Below are positions 55,301 to 62,568 of a DNA stretch of 64,000 nt, piece by piece. Below the pieces are notes generated by a model. It was not told the origin of the DNA. It saw only the letters and a program-made list of their open reading frames with translations, and ran no database searches. Both the position numbers and the translations under genes were made by a program. Within the stretch, counting starts at the first letter, position 1; every line of letters begins with the position of its first letter. The stretch covers positions 1,116,001-1,180,000 of the forward strand of contig NZ_JAKLUA010000001.1 of assembly GCF_022012435.1 (NCBI RefSeq). The letters run 5' to 3'. Source of the DNA: Bradyrhizobium zhengyangense (lineage in GTDB: Bacteria; Pseudomonadota; Alphaproteobacteria; Rhizobiales; Xanthobacteraceae).

Positions 55301-55385
55301 TCATGATCCATGGCGCCAGCAGCAGCGCGGACACCGGGATCCGCAGCACGCGGGGGCTGACGGTCATAAGAAGCCTTCGTTTCAT
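52332..55385 (-). CDS. Type V autotransporter with beta-helical passenger
   Basis: 1017 aa. A signal peptide ([20 protein letters not shown], cut near AEA-AC) is followed by a passenger of about 650 residues rich in NNAG, TVNNNGG and [13 protein letters not shown] turns repeating every 20-25 residues, typical of a right-handed beta-helix. From about 740 the C-terminal autotransporter barrel follows ([31 protein letters not shown]), ending in Phe (LRVAF) for BAM recognition. No protease triad or RGD is evident, so an adhesin-like surface protein is likely. ATG 55385 has GGGGAA upstream; the frame reaches 55802 but that part is non-coding in character. Confidence 0.88.
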   Translation of the reverse strand: MKRRLLMTVSPRVLRIPVSALLLAPWIMTERAEAACTPPSPVNDAVVTCSGTVTNANGTIGYGSATDTGNTINVTSGTFLNGTTSGVTLNRGAINNAGAILGGTAASNDATGIAAGGDLDLKNTGDRVQAAGTNGIAISSSGTVNIENAAGIFAIGTGGIAIQANIVNLATNSGQVDGLRFGIFATTSVVVNNTSSGSVFADGTNGAAITTSGSVLINNANSVFATSSGSVAIRAGTVTVASNTGTIAGGLAGISSAGAATINNGASGEIESTLANSVAISSGSAVTVANAGEVIGNAVGSRGIAANTVVVSSNSGRIEAGAQGVFANTATVTNGSGGTIQALDQNGSAVNALIANVSNAGQILALNGGGFAILAGTVNVTANTGTISGEFNAIRSPSGSVTVNNNGGTIQSTNFNSTAVFAKTDATIVNAGTIKGGAGGGIGIRADGTATVDNAAGGLISGGQFGISAVDVKLNNAGIVESSFAAAGVDARTAEITNSGMIRANDGAAIQAFDALTLSNSGTITGAPAAEAISVRGTAAINNAGIISTGVRGVSVDGAATIVNSGSISGETGVQVRGGAEIANSGTITGTGGTAIKLSANADTLTLRPGSKINGVVDFGFGNDVVNVDFGVRSRVSSLTTIDLPTFINFDGTINTITSGFNGPSVVSGTTLATLDPTALAQTDRTLMDFTGGVSSLVQGRLSGAGSGANNMMAMAFAPDTAQAGPFTKAPKSLWTDPAPITVWANSFGGQRIQDETAATLRATSTAWGGAIGLDRKVQPNWLVGAFLGGGQGGLSVDLNSQSVDTVYVFAGAYSRFEWAAQFFDFTLQGGNADNKSRRLVLNNAAVGGMETATASYSGWYISPELAYGYKLDIGNGYLLTPTVRLRYVAGRFDGYSEAGSAQGLSVGSRTLQDLEERGEVDLSRVTRFDGGALTANVHGGVIALQRVGDTGINTVLLGQNLSFDTPGSRSTIGAVAGFGLDYRTTRNVSVFGAVEGMVMFDQSRTGTAKGGLRVAF

Positions 55386-55440
55386 TTCATTCCCCAAACG
55401 AAGCCTGCCACGCGACGCGCGTGCAGCCTGTTGCGATCGC

Positions 55441-55460
55441 CCTCCTCCGATCGGAGGAGG
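55441..55460. promoter_or_regulatory. Perfect 20-bp palindrome upstream of the autotransporter
   Basis: CCTCCTCCGATCGGAGGAGG (55441-55460), 56 bp upstream of the autotransporter start. Its 16-bp core TCCTCCGATCGGAGGA is identical to the core downstream of the same gene (52248-52263). It could be an operator for one of the LuxR/AraC neighbours, an mRNA-leader hairpin that masks GGAGGA, or the trace of an inserted unit. Confidence 0.5.
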
Positions 55461-55608
55461 CCGACGCCGCGATCCGTGAATCGCTGATCGCCAAGGTAGA
55501 AGGACGCCCATCATCCGACTTGGACTAATGCGACTGGGTTTCGGCTCAAAACGAACTGAGGCCCTTTCGGCTGCGACTGATGCAGAGTTGCGACACCGCC
55601 GGCAGGAA

Positions 55609-55857
55609 CTATGCCTGGTCCCAGCCCGCCTTCTCCGCGCTCTCTGCCCAGACCGCGGCGCGATATATCTCGCGGCCGCCGTCATTCCTGACGCGGATCC
55701 AGGCATCGCGATCGCGCAGATCATCGCGCCAGACGAAGAGATGCTTTGCCATCTCATCGGCGACGACGAATGTCGCCCGCGCATTCTCGAACACCATGCC
55801 ACCCGGATCGATCTTCACGACATTGCCGACCAAGAGGTCGAAGAAGAATCGGCGCAT
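55609..55857 (-). CDS. DUF6894-type small conserved protein
   Basis: 82 aa beginning [20 protein letters not shown] and continuing with [14 protein letters not shown] and [20 protein letters not shown], the layout of small proteins (formerly unnamed, DUF6894-like) common in Bradyrhizobium. Function unknown, soluble. GGAG lies five bases before the ATG. It follows directly on a 34-codon frame (55860-55964). Confidence 0.7.
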   Translation of the reverse strand: MRRFFFDLLVGNVVKIDPGGMVFENARATFVVADEMAKHLFVWRDDLRDRDAWIRVRNDGGREIYRAAVWAESAEKAGWDQA

Positions 55858-55859
55858 AT

Positions 55860-55964
55860 CTACTCCACGCGCCGGAATACGTAGTCGGCGGAATACGGCA
55901 CCGGCGTGCCGCAGAGCACGTCAGCAACAACGACACCCCTGCCCAACACTCCCGCAACAGTCAT
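55860..55964 (-). CDS. Possible 34-aa leader-like small protein
   Basis: A 34-codon frame (MTVAGVLGRGVVVADVLCGT at its start, ending YVFRRVE) that stops 2 bp before the DUF6894 ATG; its last codons contain the GGAG ribosome-binding site of that gene. The arrangement suggests translational coupling. No homology is recognised and the upstream ribosome-binding site is weak, so this is tentative. Confidence 0.35.
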   Translation of the reverse strand: MTVAGVLGRGVVVADVLCGTPVPYSADYVFRRVE

Positions 55965-56047
55965 GATTCCACGATCAAGGATCATGTGAAAAATTCCCTG
56001 CTTGCGCTCGAAAAAACGGCAGGTCGCTCAAATTCGCCGGGAAGAGC

Positions 56048-57022
56048 TCACTCCGCCGCGCCGCTCCTGACGTTGCTCGGCGTCGCGCCGTAGGCCCGTC
56101 GAAAGGAGCGATTGAAATAGGAGAGATCGCCGAAGCCGACGTCGTAGGCGATCGACGAGACCGGACGCTCGGCGAACTCCGGTTCCCGCAACATGCGATG
56201 GGCTCGCTTCAGGCGCTGCTCGATCAGGAAGGAAGAGAATGTCTTGCCGTCGGCTTCGAACAGGCGTTGGAGGTAGCGTGGCGTGACGCCGAGCTCCTGC
56301 GCGACGCCGGCGACCGACAAGTCCTGCCGCCAGCAATTGTTGACGATCATGAATTTGGCCTTGCGCAAGCGGGCGGCCTTCGCGCCACCCCGACCAGCGC
56401 TTTCCCTGATGTCGTCGGTGGGACCGAGCACGAGAGCCAGGAGATCATGCAAATGTCCGACACCCAGTTGGCGCAACGCCGGCGTCGCAAACCCGTTCTC
56501 CCGAACCAGCGAGGTCGCGTAGTCGACGAGCACCCTGATCTCGCTGGGCCGGTCCCGGATGATGCGCATGACCGCGTCGTCGACATCCATGATCATCGGC
56601 GCGAGAATGCGCCGCGGCACGCGAAGCGAGAAGCAATCGCCGGCCAGATGCCGCTCGAGCACCACCGTATCCTCGGCGCTGGCCAAGACAGCTTCTCCAG
56701 GACCGAGCAGCAGGTCGCGACCTCGCGCAGATATCCCGACGGCTCCGGATCGAACCACGACCAGGGCAAGACTGTCGTCACCGTCGACAACCAGTTCCTT
56801 CGTCCTGATGAGTCGAGCTCCCGACAACTTTCCCGTCATCAATTGCGCTTCCGGCACGGCGTAGCAGTTGAAGCTCGCGTCGAGCGGCTGCCCTTCGTTC
56901 GGATCAACCTCGGCTTTGACCACCCCGCAGCGATAGAATTCGCGCAGCAGCGCGAGACGTTCGTTTTCGGGAACGCCGTTTGTCGACACGTTGAGAATGG
57001 AAGACTGATCCTTGCTGCTCAC
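56048..57022 (-). CDS. AraC-family transcriptional regulator
   Basis: 324 aa. The C-terminal AraC HTH pair (about 220-320) carries DLSVAGVAQELGVTPRYLQRLF and ERPVSSIAYDVGFGDLSYFN, then RSFRRAYGATPSNVR. The N-terminal domain (about 30-190) is of the AraC-binding-like cupin type. The GTG at 57022 with GGAG eight bases before it is preferred; the frame is open to 57160, but there it would run into a palindrome. Targets unknown; the autotransporter or DUF6894 genes downstream are candidates. Confidence 0.83.
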   Translation of the reverse strand: MSSKDQSSILNVSTNGVPENERLALLREFYRCGVVKAEVDPNEGQPLDASFNCYAVPEAQLMTGKLSGARLIRTKELVVDGDDSLALVVVRSGAVGISARGRDLLLGPGEAVLASAEDTVVLERHLAGDCFSLRVPRRILAPMIMDVDDAVMRIIRDRPSEIRVLVDYATSLVRENGFATPALRQLGVGHLHDLLALVLGPTDDIRESAGRGGAKAARLRKAKFMIVNNCWRQDLSVAGVAQELGVTPRYLQRLFEADGKTFSSFLIEQRLKRAHRMLREPEFAERPVSSIAYDVGFGDLSYFNRSFRRAYGATPSNVRSGAAE

Positions 57023-57153
57023 TGCAATCTCTCCAACCGAAGAGCAGGCTCGGCCACGCGCTGTTGTTTCCCCGCACCCGTATCCGGTGCCATCGCGCAT
57101 TATCGTTGTGGCGCGCATTGCCCTTCTCATTTCAGGAAACGTTCCATACGAAA

Positions 57154-57167
57154 GTGTCAAATGACAC
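57154..57167. promoter_or_regulatory. Palindrome GTGTCA-AA-TGACAC upstream of the AraC gene
   Basis: A perfect 6-bp inverted repeat with 2-bp centre, about 130 bp upstream of the chosen AraC-family start and 86 bp downstream of the LuxR-2 stop. Possible operator for autoregulation of the AraC-family gene. Confidence 0.4.
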
Positions 57168-57253
57168 GCGTCATACGTTCGGAGGACGCGTGTCGCCTCG
57201 CCTTCACAATGGAATGAGATCGCGCAATTTCGTCGGGCACAATATGAATTGGA

Positions 57254-58408
57254 TCACACGGCGTCGTCAGGGCCGGTCGCCTGAACGAACGGAGCAGCAA
57301 AGCCTGCCGCGATCTTCACGAGATCGGCCTGCCTGCCCGCGCCGGTCTTCTCGAACAGACGGCCGAGATGGGTCTTCACCGTGGTCTCGGCAATTCCGAG
57401 CTTTGCCGCGACATCGGGAACTCCACCGACCTCGATGATGGCCGTCAACACACGGATCTCAGACGGTGTCAGCCTGAATGCAGCAGAGATCGCCTCCGTT
57501 GCGAGCCGGGCGGCCATCGCAGCCTTTTGCAGGAACAGCACCGTCGCGACCCCGTCGCGTTGCAGGCTGCGTTCGTGCGTCAGCGGAAAGGCGTGAGCCA
57601 GGTAGTGCTGACCGTCGGTCGACGTCATGATTTCGATCCTGCGGCGCTCGGCCGGGCCGATTCCGCTGTTGGCGGCAACATCGAACATACTGCGGAATAT
57701 TTTGTCGGCTTGGGTGTTGCGGGCCACGATGCGATCGCCGACGATCGCGAGCAGACCGCCGTCAGCGAGCATTTTGCGACAAGCCGCATTGGCGTGGACA
57801 ACCCGTCCCTCCGCATCGAACAGGCAGATTGCGGTGCTGAGGCGATCAAGGACCTCCGCAAGATCGGCGACGGTGTGCGAGCGGGCCCTGATCTGCTTGC
57901 TCATGACGCGGGAACGCTGGATGTGCGGCGCAATCAACCGCATGCGCTCGCGCATCGCATCATCGACGTTTCCACGCGACCGGCTGCGCATGACCTGAAG
58001 AATCGTCGTGCGTGCAGTCGACCGCTCGAGCGTGACGGTCGCGAGGTCGACCGCGCCCTGCGGTTCCACCCATTCCCGGTAGAAGCTGGTCGCCACGAAG
58101 TCCGAATAGGGCATGACGTCGGCCACGCCGACGGTCCGTTCGACAGCAAGATCAAGGTGGCGATCGAGCAGCGGATCGAGCTCGACAAACCTGTCACGAT
58201 AGAGCTCGCGGAAACGGGAATCCGTTCCGTAGTGCTGGTGGATCTCGAGCGAGAGCCTGGCGGCATCCCGCGAGAGAATGGTCACGGCGGAGCCGCCGAC
58301 GAACCCCGCGACCTGCTCCAGCGCGGCACCGCGCTGCGCTGGGTCGACCGCTGCATCGTAGATCTCGCCGACGAGCGCGGAGAACCTGTTCGCCTCCAGC
58401 ATTGTCAT
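57254..58408 (-). CDS. LuxR-type helix-turn-helix regulator (LuxR-2)
   Basis: About 384 aa, paralogue of LuxR-1. The C-terminal HTH reads FRLTPSEIRVLTAIIEVGGV, then AAKLGIAETTVKTHLGRLFEKTGAGRQADLVKI, and the N-terminal half shares FYREWVEPQGAVDLATVTLERS with the other copy (FYQEWLRPQGCADVANVVLEQS). A PAS-like centre (STAICLFDAEGRVVHANAACRKM) suggests small-ligand or cofactor sensing. ATG 58408 is chosen (a second ATG follows at 58402); the frame is open to 58489. Confidence 0.85.
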   Translation of the reverse strand: MTMLEANRFSALVGEIYDAAVDPAQRGAALEQVAGFVGGSAVTILSRDAARLSLEIHQHYGTDSRFRELYRDRFVELDPLLDRHLDLAVERTVGVADVMPYSDFVATSFYREWVEPQGAVDLATVTLERSTARTTILQVMRSRSRGNVDDAMRERMRLIAPHIQRSRVMSKQIRARSHTVADLAEVLDRLSTAICLFDAEGRVVHANAACRKMLADGGLLAIVGDRIVARNTQADKIFRSMFDVAANSGIGPAERRRIEIMTSTDGQHYLAHAFPLTHERSLQRDGVATVLFLQKAAMAARLATEAISAAFRLTPSEIRVLTAIIEVGGVPDVAAKLGIAETTVKTHLGRLFEKTGAGRQADLVKIAAGFAAPFVQATGPDDAV

Positions 58409-58617
58409 CGGACGAACGACGCCGGGGACGAAGCAAAAACGTAAGATAAAAATGCTGGAATATCGAACATCGTCCTTGCGTAACGTCAACCGCAGGGTGC
58501 GGCTTGGACGTTTTCGCCAAAGACTAGGATAAAAGCGAACAGCGGGCGGACTGTGAGCCTGATATCACGCGTCCGCTCGCTGCCTGCTCAATCGACCGCG
58601 CCTGAGGGCACGGATCT

Positions 58618-59115
58618 CTATTTCCGGTTCTCCTCGCAGAACTTCAGCGCGGCGAGCGCCTCGCCGGCGCGCGGGATCTGCATCTCGATGCTGTCGTCGT
58701 CATCGTCCTCGAAGTCCAGCGTCAGACGCTTGGCTTTCGACAGGCGGTCCATGATGGACTGATCGTATTCGAAGATGCCGCGCACGGTGGTCTTGTCCAT
58801 GACCTCCCACTTCGCCTTCGACATGATGTCGGCATCGTCGGTGCCGACGTCGGCGCGCAGGATCTCGCCGACCTTGTCCCACTCCCAGCCGTCATAGATC
58901 ATCACGATGACGATGGCCTTGTCCGAGTAGGTGATGACGATGACGTAGTCACGGTTCTCGTCGTCCTTGTCCTTGTAGCCGCGGCTGGCGTTGCAATGGG
59001 TGTCCTGGCTGCGTTTCTCGATGGTCCAGTCACCGACCTTGGATTGTTGCGCGAGCGCAGGCCCGGCGATCAAGGCCCCGGCGAATAGTCCAGCGGCAAG
59101 GCAGAATCGTTTCAT
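58618..59115 (-). CDS. Secreted hypothetical protein
   Basis: 165 aa. Signal peptide MKRFCLAAGLFAGALIAGPA (cut LAQ-Q) then a periplasmic domain beginning SKVGDWTIEKRSQDTHCNAS, which resembles the start of IalB-like domains, with a strongly acidic segment FEDDDDDSIEM near the C-terminus. Two cysteines remain in the mature part (C41 region and the C-terminal CEENRK). GGAGG precedes ATG 59115. Function unknown. Confidence 0.72.
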   Translation of the reverse strand: MKRFCLAAGLFAGALIAGPALAQQSKVGDWTIEKRSQDTHCNASRGYKDKDDENRDYVIVITYSDKAIVIVMIYDGWEWDKVGEILRADVGTDDADIMSKAKWEVMDKTTVRGIFEYDQSIMDRLSKAKRLTLDFEDDDDDSIEMQIPRAGEALAALKFCEENRK

Positions 59116-59211
59116 GTCAGCCTCCAGCGTTTTCCCCACGCCAAGCTGACCATCTCTCCTGGAAGGCCGCAAGGGCCGGCTCGACGCAGCCGGTGGCGAA
59201 ATGCGCGCTCC

Positions 59212-59658
59212 CTACGCCCGCCGCGGCACAATCGCGATCGGGGTGAAGGTGTAAACCTCCTCGCCGTTCTGGTTGAACATCGTCCATTTGACCATGGCGA
59301 TGCCCTGCGGCTTCGACTTCGACGGCGTCAGGCTCATGACCTCGCCGACCAGATGCAGCCGGTCATTCGGCCGCACCGGAATGGTCCAGCGCAGCCCGTC
59401 GACACCGGCTCCGATCAGCGGGTGCGGGCCGAAGGGGCGGGTCTGGATCGCAAGGTTCATGGCGATCGCCGCGGTGTGCCAACCCGAGGCAGCCAGCCCC
59501 TTGAACAGGGTGTCCTTGGCGGCCTCATGATCGAGATGCATCGGCTGCGGGTCGAACTCGGCGGCAAACCGCTTAATGTCGGCTTCGCTGACCACGACCT
59601 CGGGGGATTTGAAGCGCATCCCCAGGGTGAGATCGTCGAACCAGGCGACCTGAGCCAT
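59212..59658 (-). CDS. MaoC-family (R)-hydratase-like protein
   Basis: 148 aa hot-dog-fold protein. The hydratase motif FDPQPMHLDHEAAKDTLFKG gives the Asp and His of the catalytic site, followed by GLAASGWHTAAIAMNL. Such enzymes hydrate trans-2-enoyl-CoA or similar. ATG 59658 has GAGG about seven bases upstream. Substrate unknown; no acyl-CoA gene is adjacent. Confidence 0.88.
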   Translation of the reverse strand: MAQVAWFDDLTLGMRFKSPEVVVSEADIKRFAAEFDPQPMHLDHEAAKDTLFKGLAASGWHTAAIAMNLAIQTRPFGPHPLIGAGVDGLRWTIPVRPNDRLHLVGEVMSLTPSKSKPQGIAMVKWTMFNQNGEEVYTFTPIAIVPRRA

Positions 59659-59855
59659 GATTTTGCCTCGAAATGTGACATGCCGCGCGCGCATTGCGCA
59701 CGGCCAGAGGATGGATCGGTGACGGGGATGTAGCGGTTCGGCGGCCTGCAGGCCAGGTCCCGGTTCCCCGCGAAACCCCTTTCCTATCTCGACGAAACAC
59801 GCCTGAAACAGACGGCCGGTTATCTGGTTGTCAAAATCATACAGGGACGTGCGTC

Positions 59856-59939
59856 ATGCAATTCTTCCTCGACCTGATCAGCGAATATGCCTGCTGCCAA
59901 CATCTCGTCGCCCAGCCGCTCGGGGAGGATGAGCTATGA
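59856..59939 (+). CDS. Micro-ORF, 27 aa
   Basis: MQFFLDLISEYACCQHLVAQ opens a 27-codon frame preceded by AGGGAC at a usable distance. It ends in an ATGA overlap with the next micro-ORF. No homology recognised; supported mainly by paired overlap and ribosome-binding sites. Confidence 0.45.
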   Translation: MQFFLDLISEYACCQHLVAQPLGEDEL

Positions 59940-60028
59940 TCGAGTTGATCTCAGCCCTCCTCGTGCTTTGCAGCATCGGCGTCTTCGCGGCGCATGCGGT
60001 GGACGCTTATCGCACCACCCACTTCTGA
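59936..60028 (+). CDS. Micro-ORF, 30-aa membrane peptide
   Basis: 30 codons beginning MIELISALLVLCSIGVFAAH and ending AVDAYRTTHF, almost wholly one hydrophobic helix with a short basic tail. GGGAGG lies eight bases before the ATG, which overlaps the preceding stop (ATGA). A small inner-membrane peptide is likely; function unknown. Confidence 0.5.
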   Translation: MIELISALLVLCSIGVFAAHAVDAYRTTHF

Positions 60029-60045
60029 CCGGCGATCCCGGTAGC

Positions 60046-60468
60046 CTAGAACGGACGCCGGTAAAAATGCTCTGAATGCGTCGCCGGCGGAAACCGGTTG
60101 GCGAGCGCCAGCGCCCCCTTCTCGTCCGTCTCGAGCGCGATCTTCTGCGCCAGCATGACGTCGCCGGGCACCAGGAAGCCTGACGGGACGAAGCACCACC
60201 CCATCGTTGCATTGCCTGACGCGTCGATCTCGTGGACATTGGCCGCAGTACCGTAGTGGATGCGATAACGCTTGCCGCTGTCGCAGCCGATGACGTCAAA
60301 GTGCCGGTGCTGCTCGAACTGAGCGCGCTGCTCGTCGGTGAGCCATTCAGCCAATAGCCTCCTTCCCCGCGCCTCTGGCGTGTTCTCGCCAAAGAAGCGC
60401 CGGTAGAGCTCGCGGAGCGCGTGCAGACGCGCTCGCGCGGGCGCGCGAAGCCTGAAGACCGCGATCAT
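60046..60468 (-). CDS. Conserved hypothetical protein
   Basis: 140 aa, unknown function. Arg-rich N-terminal helix (LRAPARARLHALRELYRRFF), then LAEWLTDEQRAQFEQHRHFDVIGCDSGKRYRIHYG and WCFVPSGFLVPGDVMLAQKIALE, a pattern I have seen as uncharacterised proteins of Bradyrhizobium and relatives. Soluble. It lies 12 bp after the next small gene on the same strand. Confidence 0.68.
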   Translation of the reverse strand: MIAVFRLRAPARARLHALRELYRRFFGENTPEARGRRLLAEWLTDEQRAQFEQHRHFDVIGCDSGKRYRIHYGTAANVHEIDASGNATMGWCFVPSGFLVPGDVMLAQKIALETDEKGALALANRFPPATHSEHFYRRPF

Positions 60469-60480
60469 GGACCGTTCAGA

Positions 60481-60702
60481 TCAACCGCCGACCAGGCGGG
60501 GATAGAACAGCGTTTCGTGCGCGGTCGGGTCAAACGATTTGATACGCGTGACTTCGCCGGGTCCGGTCCGGTACGCCGCGGTAAAGCCCGCGCCGGTCAA
60601 TTCCCGAAAGCGCTGTTCGGCCCGCGCCAACGCTTCGGCATTTTCAGGATCAAACTCGTGGCGCGTATCGCCGGTCTGATCCATCACGATCTGGGTAGCC
60701 AT
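60481..60702 (-). CDS. Small conserved hypothetical protein
   Basis: 73 aa: ATQIVMDQTGDTRHEFDP, ALARAEQRFRELTGAGFTAA and VTRIKSFDPTAHETLFYPRL. Function unknown; the look (beta-turn-helix with TGDTRH and FDPTA) is that of a conserved acidic family. ATG 60702 has GAGGAG 7-8 bases before it; another ATG at 60717 is possible. It is probably co-transcribed with the 140-aa gene. Confidence 0.65.
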   Translation of the reverse strand: MATQIVMDQTGDTRHEFDPENAEALARAEQRFRELTGAGFTAAYRTGPGEVTRIKSFDPTAHETLFYPRLVGG

Positions 60703-60813
60703 GTTGAGTCTCCTCATGCCCAGCCCTGAACTTGATCAAAGCAAACCTCGTGCCGTCAGTTCCCGAAAGCAACAACTTTCTCTGAGACGCCCAGTCACGC
60801 CTTGCGGAGCAGC

Positions 60814-61632
60814 TCAACGCACGGCCGCCGCCCCGCCACCCCCGTCGATCTGCCGGCCCATCAGCGCGATGGCTTTCTGGTAGACGCCGGCCGCATTCCA
60901 CGCCTGGATGGCGGCGAAATTCGGTTCGCCGGGCTGGTAACCGGCTCCCGCACGCCAGCCGTTGGCCTTGAGGAAGTTCGCGGTCGAGCTCAGCGCGTTG
61001 GCGGCGACGTCGAGATTGCCGGTGCCATAGGCCAGGATGTTCTTGGGCATGAACTGGGTCTGGCCGACCTCGCCATGCATGGAGCCGCGGGTCGATCCAG
61101 ACAGCGCGCCGCGGTCGACCAACTTCAGCGCCGCATAGAGCTGCTCGGTAAAGAATTCGGGGCGACGGCAGTCATAGGCGAGCGTTGCGATCGACGAGAG
61201 CATGTTCTGGTTGCCGCGCTGGCTGCCGAAACCGGTTTCCATGCCCCAGATCGCAATCAACGGCCCGGGCGGCACGCCATAACGCTGCTCGATCGAGGCG
61301 AACATCGGCGCCTGCGATTGCTTCAGCGACCGGCCGCGCGCGACGATGGTGGTCGCACCGCGCTTGGCCAGGAACTGGTCGAGCGACAGCGAAAAACTGT
61401 GCTGGCTGCGGTCGGCGTTGATCGTCGCGCTGGCATAATTGGTCTGCATCAGCGCCGCGATCGCGGTCTGGCCGATGCCCTTGCCCTGCGCTTCCGCGCT
61501 GAACTCGCGCTTCCAGGCCTCGAATCCGCCGGGCCCGTTGCCGCATTGCGCAGCCATGGCCGAGGGGGCCAGGAACAACAGCAGCGCGGCCGCGCCGATC
61601 ATCGCCGTCGCAACGGTCCTGCCCTCAGTCAT
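60814..61632 (-). CDS. Lytic murein transglycosylase (MltB/SLT_2 type)
   Basis: 272 aa. A signal peptide (about 1-28, ending SAMAA) targets the periplasm. Catalytic E132 lies in IWGMETGFGS, followed by GEVGQTQFMPKNILAYG and a C-terminal AIQAWNAAGVYQKAIALMG. It cleaves peptidoglycan glycan strands to 1,6-anhydro products. ATG 61632 is used; ATG 61653 is possible. It is shorter than E. coli MltB and has no lipobox. Confidence 0.9.
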   Translation of the reverse strand: MTEGRTVATAMIGAAALLLFLAPSAMAAQCGNGPGGFEAWKREFSAEAQGKGIGQTAIAALMQTNYASATINADRSQHSFSLSLDQFLAKRGATTIVARGRSLKQSQAPMFASIEQRYGVPPGPLIAIWGMETGFGSQRGNQNMLSSIATLAYDCRRPEFFTEQLYAALKLVDRGALSGSTRGSMHGEVGQTQFMPKNILAYGTGNLDVAANALSSTANFLKANGWRAGAGYQPGEPNFAAIQAWNAAGVYQKAIALMGRQIDGGGGAAAVR

Positions 61633-61752
61633 TCCAGCGTATCCTTCTTTCAAATTGCGCGACCGGCTCGCGCATGGGCATGATCCTACGTCAGCCGTAT
61701 CAGCTCAAGCCCCGACCGGTGCAATCGATGCACGCAATACGCTTGACATGAA

Positions 61753-62568
61753 TCAAAGGCTGCCGTCGGTCCCGAGCAGGAAATCCACCATGATGCCCTG
61801 GTGCTGCCGGTACATGTCGGTGCCGGTCGCGGTGACGCAGCCGAGCTTGCGGGCTTCCGCGATGAAGGGCGAGATTTCCGGCTTGGTGATGACGCAGCCG
61901 CAATAAGTTGACGGCGCCAGCCTGATAACGTCGACGGGAAGCGGATCGCCGCCCTTCATCCCGGCGGGTGTCGCATTGGCGACGAAATCGAAGCCTGCGG
62001 GATCGCCGCTGCCCGACCGCACGGGTGCTTTGCCGAGCTCGTTGAGCCGGCCGATCAGCGCATCCCGTCGCTCGGCCGAGCTATCGTGAATGGCGAGCTC
62101 CCTGACGCCGGCCTCGACCAGCGCCAGCGCGATGGCCGAGCCGGCCCCACCGGCGCCGACAAGAAGAGCTCGCATCCCTTTGGGATCAATCCCCTTCGTC
62201 CGCGCGGCGCCGACGAAGCCGAGACCGTCCACCATGTCACCGTGCCACGAACCATCGGCACGCCGGCGCATCAGGTTCGCAGTGCGTAGGAAGCGCGCGC
62301 GATCGCTCGCGCTGGCACACGCCTGGTAGCAGGCGAATTTGTGCGGAATGGTCACGACGATGCCGTCGAGATTTTTCAACCGGCTCGCCACCGAGAGAAA
62401 ATCAGCAAGATCGTCGGTCGCAACCTGAACCGGGACGAGAATGCCGTCATGGCCGCGCGCAGCGAACTCCGCGGAAACACCCGCGGGTGAACGCACCTGT
62501 GCGATGGGATCGCCGATGATGACGTAGAGCCGGGTCGCACCTGATGGAGCCGGGATCATGCCGTTCAT
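61753..62568 (-). CDS. Shikimate-dehydrogenase-like oxidoreductase
   Basis: 271 aa, AroE fold. Catalytic Lys K77 (TIPHK) and an Asp (D114 in GDMVDGLGF) are present, and the NADP-binding GAGGAGSA is at 138-145. The shikimate-carboxylate motif is altered: Q24-V-R-S-P replaces the usual S-x-S-P, so only one of the two serines is kept, and NT of NTD is replaced by MV. A substrate other than shikimate is therefore likely. Its ATG overlaps the stop of the flavin monooxygenase (ATGA, 62568-62565), so the two act together in all likelihood. Confidence 0.82.
   Translation of the reverse strand: MNGMIPAPSGATRLYVIIGDPIAQVRSPAGVSAEFAARGHDGILVPVQVATDDLADFLSVASRLKNLDGIVVTIPHKFACYQACASASDRARFLRTANLMRRRADGSWHGDMVDGLGFVGAARTKGIDPKGMRALLVGAGGAGSAIALALVEAGVRELAIHDSSAERRDALIGRLNELGKAPVRSGSGDPAGFDFVANATPAGMKGGDPLPVDVIRLAPSTYCGCVITKPEISPFIAEARKLGCVTATGTDMYRQHQGIMVDFLLGTDGSL

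Noticed and set aside
55386..55802. N-terminal extension of the autotransporter to 55802
   Set aside because: Would place 139 basic residues before a clear signal peptide and cover the palindrome and the DUF6894 gene.
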